64,000 bases of DNA from Epiperipatus broadwayi. Its lineage: Eukaryota > Onychophora > Udeonychophora > Euonychophora > Peripatidae. Below the pieces are notes generated by a model. That model was not told the DNA's origin, did no database searches, and saw only the letters and a list, made by a program, of their open reading frames with translations. The stretch covers positions 186,001 through 250,000 of the forward strand of contig JAQFVV010006311.1 of assembly GCA_028023455.1 (NCBI GenBank), in the 5' to 3' direction. Shown in pieces: positions 45,517 through 59,600 of the stretch (positions are counted from its first letter, which is position 1; each line of letters starts with the position of its first letter). The translations under genes and the position numbers were made by a program.

Positions 45517-45546
45517 GAATTCATTTTCTAATTAGAAAATGAATTC
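45517..45546. repeat. Perfect 30-bp palindrome
   Basis: The palindrome has GAATTC at both ends around CATTTTCTAATTAGAAAATG and no spacer. It is perfect over all 30 bases and not part of a simple repeat. Confidence 0.95.
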
Positions 45547-46872
45547 TTAAAATCAGAAAATGATTTTAATTAGGAAATGCTTACATTTTAAATACTTATC
45601 TTTTTTTTTAATTAATAAAACTTTAACCATTGTTTTGGAAAGGGAGAATCTGAAAGCTTATCGAAAGAATGTAGCTTTTAATCACTAAAAATTTAACAAA
45701 TTATTTAAAAGTAAAAACAAACATTCCCGATGCAATGAAACTTTCGAACAATTATATATATTTAAAGATTTACAAATATATTCGTACAATCCATGCAGTT
45801 ATAATATACATAAATTCATGAATAATTTTATCGTGAATTTATTAATAGCATTGATTAATTTAAACTCAAACGAATTAATTTTAATACACATATATAAAAT
45901 AAGTTTTTCTTTATGGAAATTAGCATGAATTGAATGTATAAAGTCCCATTGCATCGGAAATTAAAGGTTAGTATAAGGGTTTGAAGTGGGCTTATGGCTA
46001 GATGTCATGAAGCTAGGATCGAACTCAGATCCGATTGCTTCAGTATGTAGAAATTTCTATTTATAAAACTGTTAATTTTGGAGAATGGAAAATGCTTTAC
46101 CTTTCATTTGTCAATGTTAGCACTCATATTCCTTAATGAACATCATCAAAACTAGACATTGGATAGAACATACCAATTATGAAACAATACTGAAAAAAAT
46201 CATACATAGCACATATCATTATCAATGCCTTTTTACATCCAATGAAAAATAAGTATGCATTCTTATTATTGCAATATTTACATTTTAATCATTTAAAATA
46301 CGCCTCTGGAAAACATAAAAGTAATTATGGTCTCAGGAATTAACTTTTCATTTCTTTATAACCAATGTGAAATGACTATTAAAATCCTTTTAAGATATTC
46401 TTGTCAATAGCCTCAAGAATATTTTAGCCATCTAAATTATATGCAATAGTGAAATAATCAAATTTATATATGAACTTTATGTTAAGATACAGAGGTTCCA
46501 GTACAATAATAGATATGTCAATTTAAAAGTTACCTTAAATTCTCAAATACAAAGGCACATTATTAGCATCTAGTCATCTGATACTGTAATGATTCTTAAG
46601 AGATTAGGCATAATTCCAGAAGGACAACTTGTTTATCATATCTCAGCTTAAGATCCAAATATTTTATTAATTGTCAAAGCAGAAGGCCTATAGTAATATT
46701 GACATCAAACTTTCCATCCAATGCAAAATTATAAATGAATAAATATATAATTGTAAATATATACTACTGAATGTTTACTATAGTAAATAGAGGGATTTAA
46801 ATTTTAGAATTTTCAGTCTATATTCACTCCAATCCAGCTCATATATATATTATTTTATTTTTAGTATTAAAT
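45547..46872. other. AT-rich spacer
   Basis: Nothing firm is present. A weak tRNA-like string (TGGCTAGATGTC ... GGATCGAACTC, about 45994-46023) may be a SINE relic but is too degraded to call. Confidence 0.4.
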
Positions 46873-47100
46873 CAATTAAAACTATAAATATTAGGAGGGA
46901 AAAAAACCATTTGCCTACTACAAAAATTGTTATCTTTTTTAAAATAATAAGTTTAATTATAAATACAATGAAGTATTAATTTCTGTATTAATTCTAGTGT
47001 TGCATATTAAAAATATGTGCAACAATAATTTTTAAAAGATTTAATTTTCTTTTCTTTTTTTACAGTCTTTCAACCAAAGTTAAATTTCTTTTTATTTCTT
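46873..47100 (+). repeat. Direct repeat, copy 1 (~230 bp)
   Basis: It shares with 49315-49550, in the same order and orientation, TATAAATATTA, TTATCTTTTTTAAAATAA, GTTGCATATTAAAAATATGT, AAAGATTTAATTTT and TTTCAACCAAAGTT. Similarity is high in these blocks and fades outside them. The copies are 2.4 kb apart. No polymerase motifs lie between them, so an LTR pair is not supported. Confidence 0.75.
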
Positions 47101-49314
47101 AATTTTTATACTTATAAACATTTCATAAGTAACTATAAATTAAAACTAAGGGAATAATAAGTGTATAGGCTGAGGTAGAAAAGACTGGAGATAGAGATGA
47201 GAAAAATTGAATTCAGGTTGTAATGATAAGATGTCAATGCACTCTCTTTTGGATATTTTATTTCTCTTTGTTAAATAATAGAAAATGGAATGAATTGAAA
47301 TTTGCTTGTTGTAAAAGAAAACAAATTGAAGTTACTAAAATTAAATATTAAACAAAAAGTTATCAAGTTATTAAATTAATATTAAACAAAGTTTGTTTTC
47401 AAAACAAATTCAAATTTTTAAAAGCAATATATTTTCTTTCCTTTTATTTTTGGAAAAAAAAAAAAAAGGTTGTTATTTGATAAAGAAAATGTAATTAAAG
47501 ATTTATTAATTAAGTCTTCTACATACCTATCTTAGTATTACGAATATGACCAGCCTGGTCAAAACAGTGCTAAGCTTATAAATCTGTAAAGTAGTTATAA
47601 TTTTATCATCTTTCCTGCAAAGTGGACTTTCCCTATTTATTGAATAACAGAAATATTGCAATTTTTAAGTTAGACAGCTTGCAATTAAGAAAAATAATTT
47701 TTTGATAAAGTATTTTTTTGAAAAGGAATAATGATTAGTTATAACTGAATTAATTAATTAAGATAAGAATGTATCTGTACAGCAGAGTGAATGCAGAGAA
47801 TACAGCAAGCTTTATATATTTGTCAGTAGGAGAGGATATATAATAAGAAAATAACTACAAAAAGACGAATACACTAATACTTTGTCTTTTCGTAGCATGA
47901 GTGACTAATTCCCTTTCTACATTAGGTTCATCTCTGTCCTAGTACATAGCTCTATAAAAGAAGTTATAAAATCTGTCCCTAATAAGAAAAAAAAAAGAAT
48001 TAATGCCCATCATCACTGAAGATATGTTTCTCTTGCCAGAGATTAATATGCCTGTAGCTGATTCCTTCCAAAATTCTACCCAATGAATGTATTTGATCTA
48101 TAACTGAATAATAATAAAAGCAGAAAGGTATTAGTGCTAATTTGAAGAGAGATGAAAGATAGAATCTACCATATTGTGACCATTCTGAGAAAAGAAGAAA
48201 AAAAGATCCAATGATTGTACATAAGGATGCATATTTTTAATAACCAGTCTGAAATACTGATCAATAGATCAATTGCCAGAAACCAAAAATATGTTGAAAA
48301 ATTAAAAATTTACGACTGAAAACCTATGAAGAATTTTGGTGTTTTGATATATATATATACATCACATGTGATTGATTAATAACATGAAATTATGAACTAA
48401 TATTTATTTAATTGTAGTTACTACCATTTTATTATACATTTATATTTTAATATTATTTTATTTTGCTTTAAAGTTAATTATATATTTGTATAGTGCTGAT
48501 GAATTAAGTATAATAATATATTTATATATATTATGAAATTTATTTGATAAATATTTTTTTTTATTTGCTTATAATTAAAACATCAAGCAGAATGGGGTGG
48601 AGATATATATGTAATAGATTTAATTTAAAGTATTGAGAAATAGAAGATAATAGAAATTATTAAAAGCCATGATATTAAATGCCTTATAGATGATATTTTA
48701 TTTGTATTTAAAAATTTTGATAAAATTCATTATTCAATGGGAAGAGTGTTAACATATTTAATATTTGTTACTACTGCAAGTATGAAATAAAGTATTGCTG
48801 AGATTAAAATTTTAACCTATGTTTCAATTCTCATTCTTGCATTTCCTCAATTTAAGATATTAAAATAAAATATTTAAATTATGCAATATCATAAGTAAGT
48901 CTAATAAGTCAGCAAACTACTGCTTGATGACTGATAGAATCATTATGATCTAAGAATGAAGGTTTTAACTTAGGTTTCTAGTTATTACTCAAAGAATTCA
49001 TGAAGTTATGTAATGAATTTATATTAATTGAACCAGTCCTAACAAAATATGCTCAGTGAGCTCATATCTTTTAAATAATATTCACAATTTATGTGTAGTT
49101 ATATGAATATAGTTATGGTGATAAGCAGGAAATATTGTTGGTCAACATAGCAATAGATTCATAAACTGATGTAGGCGTTCAGTATGCTCATTATAAGTCC
49201 TTGAATTGCAGTACACATTACAATCACTTTATAGTATAATTCGTTTAAAATGATGCTTTTTATATGTTCTTATAGAATCTTAAAATAATTATACTTGAAT
49301 TTTTAAACATTAAA
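47101..49314. other. AT-rich interval between the direct repeats
   Basis: No coding signal is accepted. A frame near 48690 reads LIDDILFVFKNFDKIHYSMG, which faintly recalls a retroelement YIDD block, but nothing around it supports a polymerase. Confidence 0.4.
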
Positions 49315-49550
49315 TTAATTACAATTATAAATATTAAGAGAAAAAAAAATTAACAACTACAATACATAAATTATCTTTTTTAAAATAAAAAGCTTAATTA
49401 TAAACACAATAAAATACTAATTTCTTTACTAACTTTATTGTTGCATATTAAAAATATGTGCAATAATTTAAAAAGATTTAATTTTTTATTATTACTTTTA
49501 TATTCTTTCAACCAAAGTTGAATTTCTATGGAATTTTCTTTTCTTAATAT
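49315..49550 (+). repeat. Direct repeat, copy 2 (~230 bp)
   Basis: This is the partner of the repeat at 46873-47100; the shared blocks are listed there. It is slightly more decayed. Confidence 0.75.
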
Positions 49551-49640
49551 TTATATTTGCATGCATTTAGATAATTTATATAGCATTTATTACATTAAAG
49601 GTTTCAGCTCAAGCAAGCGTATTGATCGAAACTACTTAAT

Positions 49641-49660
49641 ATACCATACCATACCATACC
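49641..49660. repeat. ATACC pentanucleotide microsatellite
   Basis: There are four exact tandem copies of ATACC. Confidence 0.95.
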
Positions 49661-50204
49661 AATTACTTTAATTATATATAAAAAATTTGGAATTCTAATT
49701 AATGTCAATGTTGATTCACTTTTCTGATTACTTATCTTTCATACAAAAGTGATAACTGAAAATAAGCTAAAAATGTTGACTAGTTATCTATCTATCTTAT
49801 AATAACAATATTTTCATTAACCATAAAACATAACAGAAAATTAAAAAGATATATGACTAAATATGTTTGCAATAAAATTTACAGAAAGCTTACTTGAAAG
49901 ATCTTGGTGACAATCCTGCCTGTAAGGCAAGGAGAAGAATTCCCATTAGGATTATAGTAGGACGGCATTATGTGTCTTTTAGGTATAAATGGCTGGGCCC
50001 TTGGATTTGGTCTCCAGTCATCCATGATCCCAGTACTTTTATTTCGTTGATTCATAAACTTTTATATTTCCTGCTAGCTCATTATAAAATCCTTAAAAAA
50101 GAAAAGAAAAAAACAATTAATATAAGAATAAAAAAAATATATATATAAAAACTACTTTTTAAATCAACATAAAAGTGCAACATACATTACATTGAAAGGC
50201 TTCA

Positions 50205-50275
50205 AGGCATGATGATTAGTATACCTATCTGCAATAAACACAAGCTACAGTTTGAATACAGGCTAGCCCCCAATT
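50205..50275 (+). repeat. tRNA-derived SINE relic (tentative)
   Basis: GCATGATGATTAGTATACC followed ~28 bases later by CAGTTTGAATACAGGCTAG resembles the A-box and B-box halves of a tRNA-type SINE promoter (usual TGG-TTAGTGG ... GGTTCGAATCC). The B box has lost key bases. No body or poly-A tail is clear. Confidence 0.3.
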
Positions 50276-53200
50276 AAACCAAATACTGATTCTAATTGAA
50301 ATCAATTAATGAATATCTACATTTTTCCAAGAAGATAAAACAAGAGGGAGGATACAAAAATCTTCATTAGCACTTGAGTGGTCTAATGAGTAAAGTTATC
50401 TTTCCAACTTTTGTGGAAGAATTTTAAAAATCTTTGATCTGTAATGAGTTACAAAACTTAACTGTATATTAAATCAGAATGTAAAATAACAGTTAAAAAA
50501 TATACATATATTTTTTGTACAAATAAATCTAAGTAATTATTACTTAGTAAATATTTATAAGATGGTGTGATTGGTGCTGCATAAAATAAAATTATTTTAT
50601 CTACAAGTGAAATACTTACACATAAAGTAAATTAGAAATCCTTATATATAGAATAAATTAGAAATCCTTACAAATTAATATTCTAATAAAATATCCATTT
50701 TTTATATGCACTTAGTGCTACATACAAATGATCATATATAAAGATTAAATATACAAGTCCATCAACTATTTAACTGGTGACAAGATGACAAAAATTGGTT
50801 TAACTAAGAGATCTTCAGTTAACATAGATAATCTAGATTTGCTTGCAGTAAACCAGAATATTTTTTAAACTACCAACTTTATTTTAAAAATTTATTACAA
50901 TGTAAGAAGTCTCCTTACGAGTACCAATTAATGAAACAGCTATCAACATTAGGATCTAATCTTTAGAGTTCAAAAAATAAAACAGGCTCCTAGGTGGAAA
51001 GCTTTTGAGCTATTATTACTTTTCTCTAATTATTTTTTAGGCATATTTGTCATAACATATTTATCTTAGAAGATGAACTGATTCTATTTCAGCTAAATTA
51101 AGAGTGCAAATTTACTTTCCTCTTGCTTTTATGTTTCTATAAAATGACAAAAACTTATTAACATTGAAAAAGATCAATATAGAAAAGTATTCTCAAATAG
51201 AATTTTATACTGATATTTATAAAACTCAACTTATTGTGTTTGACATTGTTATGCTCGTTTTCATTTTAAATTTGTATGGAGAACCAAATATTATTCACAT
51301 TTTATCAATAAAAGCTTCAAGAAAACCCACATTTGCTAAGCCATATTTAAAAAAGGATGGTGACTTAACAAATATTGTGTCTCATTAAATACTAACCAAC
51401 AAAATCATGACAAAAAATGTGTAATGATATGAAAAAGGGTATAGTGTAAGGTGAACATAGGTGATGAAAAATCATTCTAAATATAATACAGCCTCAAATA
51501 GAATGAATAAAACCATCAGCATTGGAATTCAAATAAGAGTTATAATATGGCATCACCATCATTAATTATTAATGATCATCCTTTGTAAATGGACTTAAGA
51601 GAAATACATTGCCAATCATCATCTAGCCAAAGCCTAATTTGTGAGGCACCTTATAGAAATAAATCATCAATATTTCAAGTCCACACATATATCGGATAAA
51701 AATATTTACAATAACCAAAAAGTGCTGGGATCATGATGTAAATGGTGATCATCATCAATGCTCTGGGCCATCTTGTACCTTGACTGTACTAACTCTCTAT
51801 AAACTAATCAAATCTACAAATTAAAGTGAAATATGTGAACTTTAAAGGTGATCTTTACCTTTGCACTATCCAAATAATCCTATAGAGAATATATACATAT
51901 CCAATTTAATTTGTTTTAGTATCAAATAACTCACTGAAATAACTTATAAATAATGATTAACACATTTGTTACTTAGAGATAATACCATCATTTTGATTTT
52001 GACTTACAAATAAAAAGATTTCCATGGATGAAGTAAATGATTTACATAACATATAAGCACAAAGATGTGCATACATGGTGAAATAAAATATCTAAATAAT
52101 TTAAAAGATTATTATATTTTAATAGTTCATAGTGCATAGTGATTAAACTTAGGTAGTGTATATGTCTAGACAAGTGGTGGCACTGTGCATTATAATATCC
52201 CAAAAACATAATTGTCCTAATAAATTCATCAAATCTATACATCTTAATTCTATGTTAACAATATATTAATGATAAACTAGTAATCATATACATAACACCT
52301 GCAGACACATGTGCTTGCTTGAATATAAAAATATTTCCAATTATCAATTCTAAATTTGCATTTAACTATTATTTTTAACTATATCTTGTTTACTTAAAAT
52401 CTGGAATTTCATAGTCATTTAAAAAATACACATTGGTCGATCTAGTATATTTTTTCTAAAACAAGACTTTTCCAAATAACACAATAGAATTCTAAAAAAT
52501 ACTTTTTATAAGTTTTTTATTCTCTAATGACAAACTGGGCACTTACTTTTATTTTTCTTTCAGGGTATTTTCTAGTGGTCAGGATAATTTATTCAATTGA
52601 CTTCAAAGTTACTTAAAGCAAATCAGCATAATAAAAAAAATAGATTTTCATTACTTGTGAAATTAATATTTGAAAGAATATATCAATATATTTTATACAT
52701 CCTACTCACTAACTAATTTTTTCCATTTGCACTATCTTCATTCATGACAATAATTTTTTCCATTTTTACATCTCTGCATATATAAAGTAATGAAAAACTT
52801 GGTCATGCCTGTAATAGAACAAAAGGCTAATTTACATGGCCATGTCAGGATAGAGATGGTTACAGTAATGCTGACTATCCTCAATTCAGTTCAGCTTCAA
52901 TAATTTGGGCTAGTCTATTATACACATATGGGCTAACTTGACTGATGTTAAAGTAGCAGTTCATCAGATTTAATATAGAAAGAATAAATAAAATAGGATT
53001 TTCTTATTTGGATCAGAAATCTTGATAGTCAAAAGTTTTCCTCATGTAAAAAATTTAATTTAACAAATGTATTTACAGTATTTTTCTTCAAACTTGAACA
53101 ATCTTTGCTTTAGAAATATCAAAAGTTGACTGCCATGTTTAATTGCCTCATGAATTGCTTTATAATGGATCAAAATTAAGTTTATTAATAAAAGTTGATA

Positions 53201-54497
53201 GGCATTATCTTTTTCACTAAAGAATTCAGACTAACAATGGGAAAAATGGCAAAGAAAAAGTTTGAAAGATATCTTTAAGAACAAAACCAAGAATTAATCT
53301 ACTGATATGAACGTTATGCACTGGAAAAGAATAAAAGTATTGATGTTTTTAGCTGTGGTATAGATAAAACTTGTGTGAACTTTATAGATAGCAAAAAAAA
53401 AAAAAGGGGGGGGGGGGCACAATGAATTTACGACCCAATTAATTCTGACTTCTAGCTAGAAGCACAATTAACAGATTAAAAATTTAATTTGATCATAAGA
53501 CAAGTAATTCATGAAAAAAAAAAGTTTAATAGTACAATAAGATGATGGCAAAGAGAACAACCAATAAAAAGATGATTCTTTTTAATCATCATAATAATGA
53601 GTGTCTTTGAGCAGTCAAAAAAAAACCAGGGATAAGTCAGACTTCAGAAATACTATTCATATCTGAAATTGATATTGACATGATGATACTTAATAATGGT
53701 AACTTAAGGATTAAAATTAGTATTTAATAAAATAAAATTTAATATCAACTTCCTTAATTTTCTAAGAGAATCTGATCAAATTGAAAAAAAAATCTTTATT
53801 TTAATCACTGCAATATTTTCAAATAAGATTTTTTGGGAAAATGAAAATAATCCTTATAACTACTATATAAATAAAACTTGGCACAATAGTATAAAAAAGA
53901 CTAGTTTTTAAAATTTCTACACAATAATTTTTTATATATTCTTTTTATTTATTTGCTATAGTAAATGTACTGTACCCATTCGATGATATATATACACACA
54001 CGTAGAATAATAAATCAGGTAAAAATTACATTGTAATCCCATCAGAAGAAACTGCCCAGTCATTTGCACATCAACTATGTCGATCAAAAATATACTATAA
54101 TGAAAAAAATATCAATAATGCAAAGAGGATTAAAAATATGAAAGAAGAATCAAATGATCATCAATTTGATTTATAACATCAAAATAAAACAAAGATAGCA
54201 TATAAGCAGAGGTTCTCCTCACTGGCATTAATTAATGCCATTTACATCCTCAATGAAAAGCACTTTGGATTAATTCTCACTAAGAAAGCACAAAAATAAA
54301 ATCATTCTTATTTAAAATGTTTTACCAATCTCAGTTAAACCTAGCTTTATAATAAATTGTGTTTTACCTGCTGTCAACTGTGCCAATTTGTGCTATGTAT
54401 GGACTAACTAATTCAGCACAATAAATAATGAGACTCTGGAGCATGTTCAGTTATCACTGCTTAATACAATTCACATTAATTGGTTATTCAGAATTAA
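50276..54497. other. AT-rich spacer
   Basis: No gene is recognised over about 4 kb. The short frames near 51164-51388 and 52042-52242 have no motifs. A compound poly-A/poly-G run lies at about 53393-53417. Confidence 0.5.
53406..53417. repeat. Poly-G tract after poly-A
   Basis: Twelve G follow directly on a 13-base A run, in otherwise AT-rich sequence. Confidence 0.9.
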
Positions 54498-54499
54498 TA

Positions 54500-56669
54500 C
54501 ACAGGAAGTCCCCTAGTTACAAACATTCCAGTTACAAACATTTTGCTATTACGTAATTGCTTTTGGACTTTAGATCTTTATCTATGCACCCAATAAAAAA
54601 ACTATTTACATACATTCATAATTGAATTTTTTCTAAAGAAAGATAAACTTTGGAATTTAGAAAATAATTAAAAGTATATTTTAGAGAACAATAAAAATCT
54701 ATATTCATCTCTCTGACATTGATTACTTTTATTTTTAGCATCATCAAAGACTGTCTTGATTAGTGCTTATTTTTAAAAGTAGTTTGTGCGTTATTATGTT
54801 ACATATACACTGTATATATTTCTGTTTTCGTGAATTATTTTCATTCTTATTAATTAAAAACATGAGTGAGAAATGAAAAAACAGCAGTGTTGATACAAAT
54901 AAAAAGAAATCAAGGTCTCATAAACCCCAAACGGTCGAGACAAAAATGGATATAATTAGACATTCTGAAAATGGTGAATCTTTTGCTTCAATTGCATGTT
55001 CAGATAATTTAAACCGATCAATAATATATACAATTATGAAAAACAAGAAGAAAAGTAAGGAATATGTTAAAAATTGTGGAAATATTTCTTCAAAGATTGT
55101 TTCAAAAAGACATGGCGAGTAATAGATGAAATGGAGAAATATTTAGCTTTATGGATTAAAGATCAACATCAAAAATGCATCCCAGTGAGTTTATCAAGTA
55201 TTCAAGCTAAGACTCTTAGTTTGCATAAAGATTGGAAGAAAGAATCAAAAGAAGATTCTGCTGTTGAATTTGTAGCAAGCAATGGCTGGTTTCACAAATT
55301 TAAAATGAGATATTCTTTACATAATATTAAATGTACTGGGGAAGGTCCCTTTGCAGATAAGAAGGCTGCCAATGAATTTATTTCCATTATCTCTAATATC
55401 ATTAAAGATGGAGCTTATTTTTCATGCCTAGTCTTCGATGTAGATGAGACAGGATTATTTTGCAAAAAGATGCCTGCACATATATATTTAGCAAAGAAAG
55501 AATCAGTTGCACCTGGGCATAAACCTTTCTAAAAACAGATTAACATTACTTCTCGAAGGTAATTTAGCTGGTGATTTCAAATTATAGCCAATGCTAATTT
55601 ATCAGACAGAAAATCCTAGAGCATTGAAAGAAAAAGATAAAAGAATGCTTCCTGCCATTTGAAAATCAAATCCTAAAGCCTGAGCTACTGCACAGCTTTT
55701 TCAAGATTGGTTCTCACATCATTTCGTACCTTCTGTTAGGCAATATTGTAGTGAGAATAATTTACCATTTAAAACAATTCTCAAACAATTAAAACAATGT
55801 AGACAATTCTCCTGGACATTCAAAATCCCTGTAAAATTTATATCCAGAAGTTAATGTTGTGTTCATCTCTCCCAATACTACAAGTGAAATTCAACTATGG
55901 ACCAAACTATGATAGCTACTTTTAAGCAGTATTATATGAGAAGATTAATGACACAAGCAATCAAGGCAATTGACAAGGAGGTGTATTTACACTAAGAGAT
56001 TATTGGAAAAGTTACAATATACGGAATGCAATAAATATTATTGGGCGGTGTGTGGGCTGAAATAAGAGAGTCAACAATGAAAGGTTGTTGGAAAAACATA
56101 TATACACAAATGATGAATGCTTCTATGGACATTGAAGAAACTCTTGAATATATCACAATTGAAATAGTCAATATAATGAATGAATTCAATTTAGATGTTA
56201 CTGATGAAAATATTGATGAGTTAATGCAATCTCACTCAGAACCTGTCGTCAAATGACGACTTGATTAAACTACAAGAGATGAATGAAATACAAATTGAAA
56301 AACCTGATAATGAACTTATTGTTAAGAGTTTGACAATCAAAAATACGAATGAAGCCTTCGTGCATCTTGACAAATTTTTGACCATCATGGAAGAATGTGA
56401 TCCCAATGGAGAGCATCTATGTCATGTATGAAGGGCAATAGAAAAAGACACAGAATGTTACAGAATTCATTATCAACAGAAGAAAAATTATACAATTCAA
56501 TTAACTCTTGATAAATTTATAAGCAAAACTCCAGATACTAATCAATAAAAAATAAATACTGTATTTTGGAAATCCTTTTTGATATTTTTTTTACAGACTT
56601 CTAATTACAAACAATTTTTAACTTCCAAACACATGTCAGGAACCAATTAAGTTTGTAATTAGGGGACTG
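54500..56669 (+). mobile_element. Tigger/pogo DNA transposon, decayed full-length copy
   Basis: The right end, read on the minus strand, begins CAGTCCCCTAATTACAAAC. The left end carries GTCCCCTAGTTACAAAC near its tip with a few extra bases. TA dinucleotides flank both ends (54498-54499 and 56670-56671), as expected for pogo-type insertion. ATTACAAAC-like motifs repeat subterminally. The 2.17-kb size suits a complete Tigger-like element. Inside is a decayed transposase on the plus strand. Confidence 0.8.
54863..56545 (+). pseudogene. Tigger/pogo transposase (CENP-B-like), decayed
   Basis: The remnants are in order. An N-terminal helix-turn-helix lies at about 54945-55060 (KMDIIRHSENGESFASIACS then NRSIIYTIMKNKKK). 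A 152-residue frame (55074-55532) carries the CENP-B-type second DNA-binding domain (WIKDQHQKCIPVSLSSIQAK, ASNGWFHKFKMRYS) and the start of the DDE domain, VFDVDETGLF, with the first catalytic Asp at residue 124 of that frame. Broken frames follow with FQDWFSHHFVPSV and ATFKQYYMRR (family form GVIATFK-YY-RR). A 71-residue frame at 56041-56256 (C-terminal region, CWKN) comes last. Stops and shifts in the middle, including loss around the second catalytic Asp, make it inactive. The codon at 55074 is TTG; the true start was upstream. Confidence 0.8.
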
Positions 56670-56671
56670 TA

Positions 56672-59600
56672 TATATAGCAATTAAGATTACATATAATAA
56701 TTACATTCATATCTAAGCAATCCCATTAGTCATAAGTAAATAAGAAGTAAAGTCATACAGCATACAAAAATGATAATATAGACCACAGCGGCCTCTTTAT
56801 TACATAATCCACTTCTACACCTACAGCAGGGATTCTACTGGGTAAATATGGTGGAGATTAAGTCCACATGGCTTTCAGATCCATGTTGTGGCCAAAGATT
56901 AATTAGTTGGTATTTATATTCACAATATTGTCCTTAAAGAAAACATGTTTATACATTAGAGGTCAGTTGTTGTATACATCTTTGCTGATCATTTACAGTT
57001 ATCTGCTCAATTTGTTGCTAATTATACAGTTTAGTGACCTTACTTTAATCCTGTTTTGAATGTACACATACACATCATCATTATCTGCTGATATCCATAT
57101 TTCTTTATTATATATTTAAACTTGTATAAATATTTAATCATTCATCTGTCATTAATGAATCAATTTTTACTTCAAACCACTGTTTTCACAATGAATAAAC
57201 ATTATATGCTTGAGAATGATTCGGACTCTCCATACAACAATGCCACCTAATGTAAGCCATAATAATCAATCCAAAATTGTTGCCTGATAGAAATTCATGT
57301 TTCCACCACTATTTTATAGGTCGATTATCACAATATATTATAATGCTATGGGCTTGGTCAGCTCTAGCAAAGTCAAACATTACAAGTCTCTTCAATCAAA
57401 TAAACTTAAAATGGAGGATTTACAATATATTCCCAAATAAAATTAAAATTATGATAATAAAACAAAATTAATGTAATAAAAAGATTCTTTCCATTGATAT
57501 CATATACCTGTTAATTTAAATTATGTTTAGGTAGTTATATAATTATAATAAAATATGTAATTATAAAGATTGTCAAAATTTATAAAAGTTTATGTATTTC
57601 ATTATAAGCTAAGTTATAAAAATAAAATTATGTTTTATAACTTTGATTAATAATTTAATTAAGGTTAATTTTTTTTTAAATATAAAAAAAGAAAATTAAA
57701 AAAACAAGAACTAATTAAGATTACTGATAAAGTTTGAATCAAAACTGTAAATGTAATTAAAGTATAAGAAAAATAGTAGAGATAAGGAAAATCAGGATTT
57801 AACATTAACAAAAACTAGCAAGACTTTTTGGGAATATTTGCACAAAATGCCATAGAAGAGAAAAAGAAAAAGCATATACAAAGTCTGCAGAAAGCTAAGG
57901 CATACATTGTTAGCATCGTATATGCTGAAAAAAATCAATTCTAACTGTTAAAGCATTCTAGATAGTACTTTTCAATATTGATATAAAATCAGCTATCTAA
58001 AATGTCAAAATTATTTCAAGAAAAAAGAGTAAAATGATTTTCTAATCCTACCCAAAATATATCAGTAAGAGACCATGATGCAGCCTTTCCAACTTCAACA
58101 AAATGCAAGTCAGAGGACACACTGAAATACAGCTTTCTGCCTATAGGAGAACTGTTTTTGCTTTAGTTTATATTTATCTAGGCCATAAATTCAATTTATA
58201 AGTTTTTCAGAACAAAGAAAACACATTAAAATTAACCAGCATAGACTTTGTAATGATTTAGATCTGAATTAGTCACCAGTGTAAGCTTACTAATCTGTCT
58301 TAAGTCAAATGGTGGTAAGAACTTAGATATATGCATGTACAGTATATAAAAAACTTTCTTAAAACATAAATATAATATGTATATTTTAATAATTGCCATT
58401 TTTGATTTTTTTTTTCATTAATGAATTTTATTAATGTACCATTAAAGACACGTTTGTGTATATAATTGATCTTTGAATATTTTTTTTTATCATTTATTAA
58501 TTTTAATCATCAAATAATAATGTATATAGGTAATTTCATTTGAGGGTATCTAGAATAAATAATAGTTTTTAACTTGATTGTTATTCTTTCAGTTGTCTCA
58601 CATATCAATTTTCCATTAATCCAGAGCATTCATGTTCTGAACTGAAAAAAGTAGGATTGACGTCAAAGAGTAAATTATTTATGTGGTTTATTCTTAAAGT
58701 GACATATGAATAGAGGTTATTAAAGTTCAAACCCAAAATATTCTAATAAACTCTTATGAATAAATATTAATTGAGACCCAGGATTTCATGTATGATAATC
58801 AGAAAATATAACCAGGTACCCAATATAAATATTTATATAAAGAACTGAAGGTTTGATCATCATCACCAAGATTCATTTTTAACCAAAGATCAATTAATCT
58901 TTGGATACATTAACAAAATACATATTACGTTTGAATAATTCATATGTGCACAAGAAGCATTATCTGTGCATTGATATATATGAATCATCGATGAGCACCA
59001 CCATCATCATATAAGTGTAGAAGCTTCCATATTACTAATTTAAACGGGAATGGGACAACATACATATTTGCATAAATCTATATGTTTGTGAAAAGAGTAA
59101 AATACAAATTACTGATTTGATTTTTTGTGCAGGCAATTATTAAGTTTATAATAATTTGAAAAATAAATAGTAAAACATTACTCACATGTTAGAATATGAA
59201 TTGTAGATATTTCAGAATAAGCAATTTACTTTATGAAAATTTATCTCAAAATGGCATTTAACTGACAAAAAAAATTGTTGGAATAAATGAAAAGTAACAT
59301 AATTGAAAGCAGGCTATATTATTTAAAATGGATTTTGTATGCCTAACTTCTTAAATCTTCAGTTATCTATATAAATTATTGTCTATCTCTATAATTTCAT
59401 ATAGCTCTCTCTCTCTCTCTATATATATATATATTACTTACAATTCTTACAGTGACTATATAATTTCTTAATTTCGTTTAATTTACAGTATTTTATATAA
59501 AACTTTTCTTAAAAATAACATAACAGTACACTGAAAATATTTCAGTTAAATACATATCAACTCTATATGCATAACAAACAATTCAAAGATATTTAACAAT

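Noticed and set aside
48690-48790. Reverse-transcriptase YIDD block in LIDDILFVFKNF
   Set aside because: No flanking reverse-transcriptase motifs occur in any frame. It is likely chance in AT-rich sequence.
46873-49550. LTR retrotransposon
   Set aside because: Repeat edges fade without TG...CA ends, and no gag, protease, integrase or primer-binding site is visible between the copies.
51164-51388. 74-codon plus-strand frame as a gene
   Set aside because: There is no recognisable domain, the composition is low-complexity, and there is no promoter, splice or repeat context.
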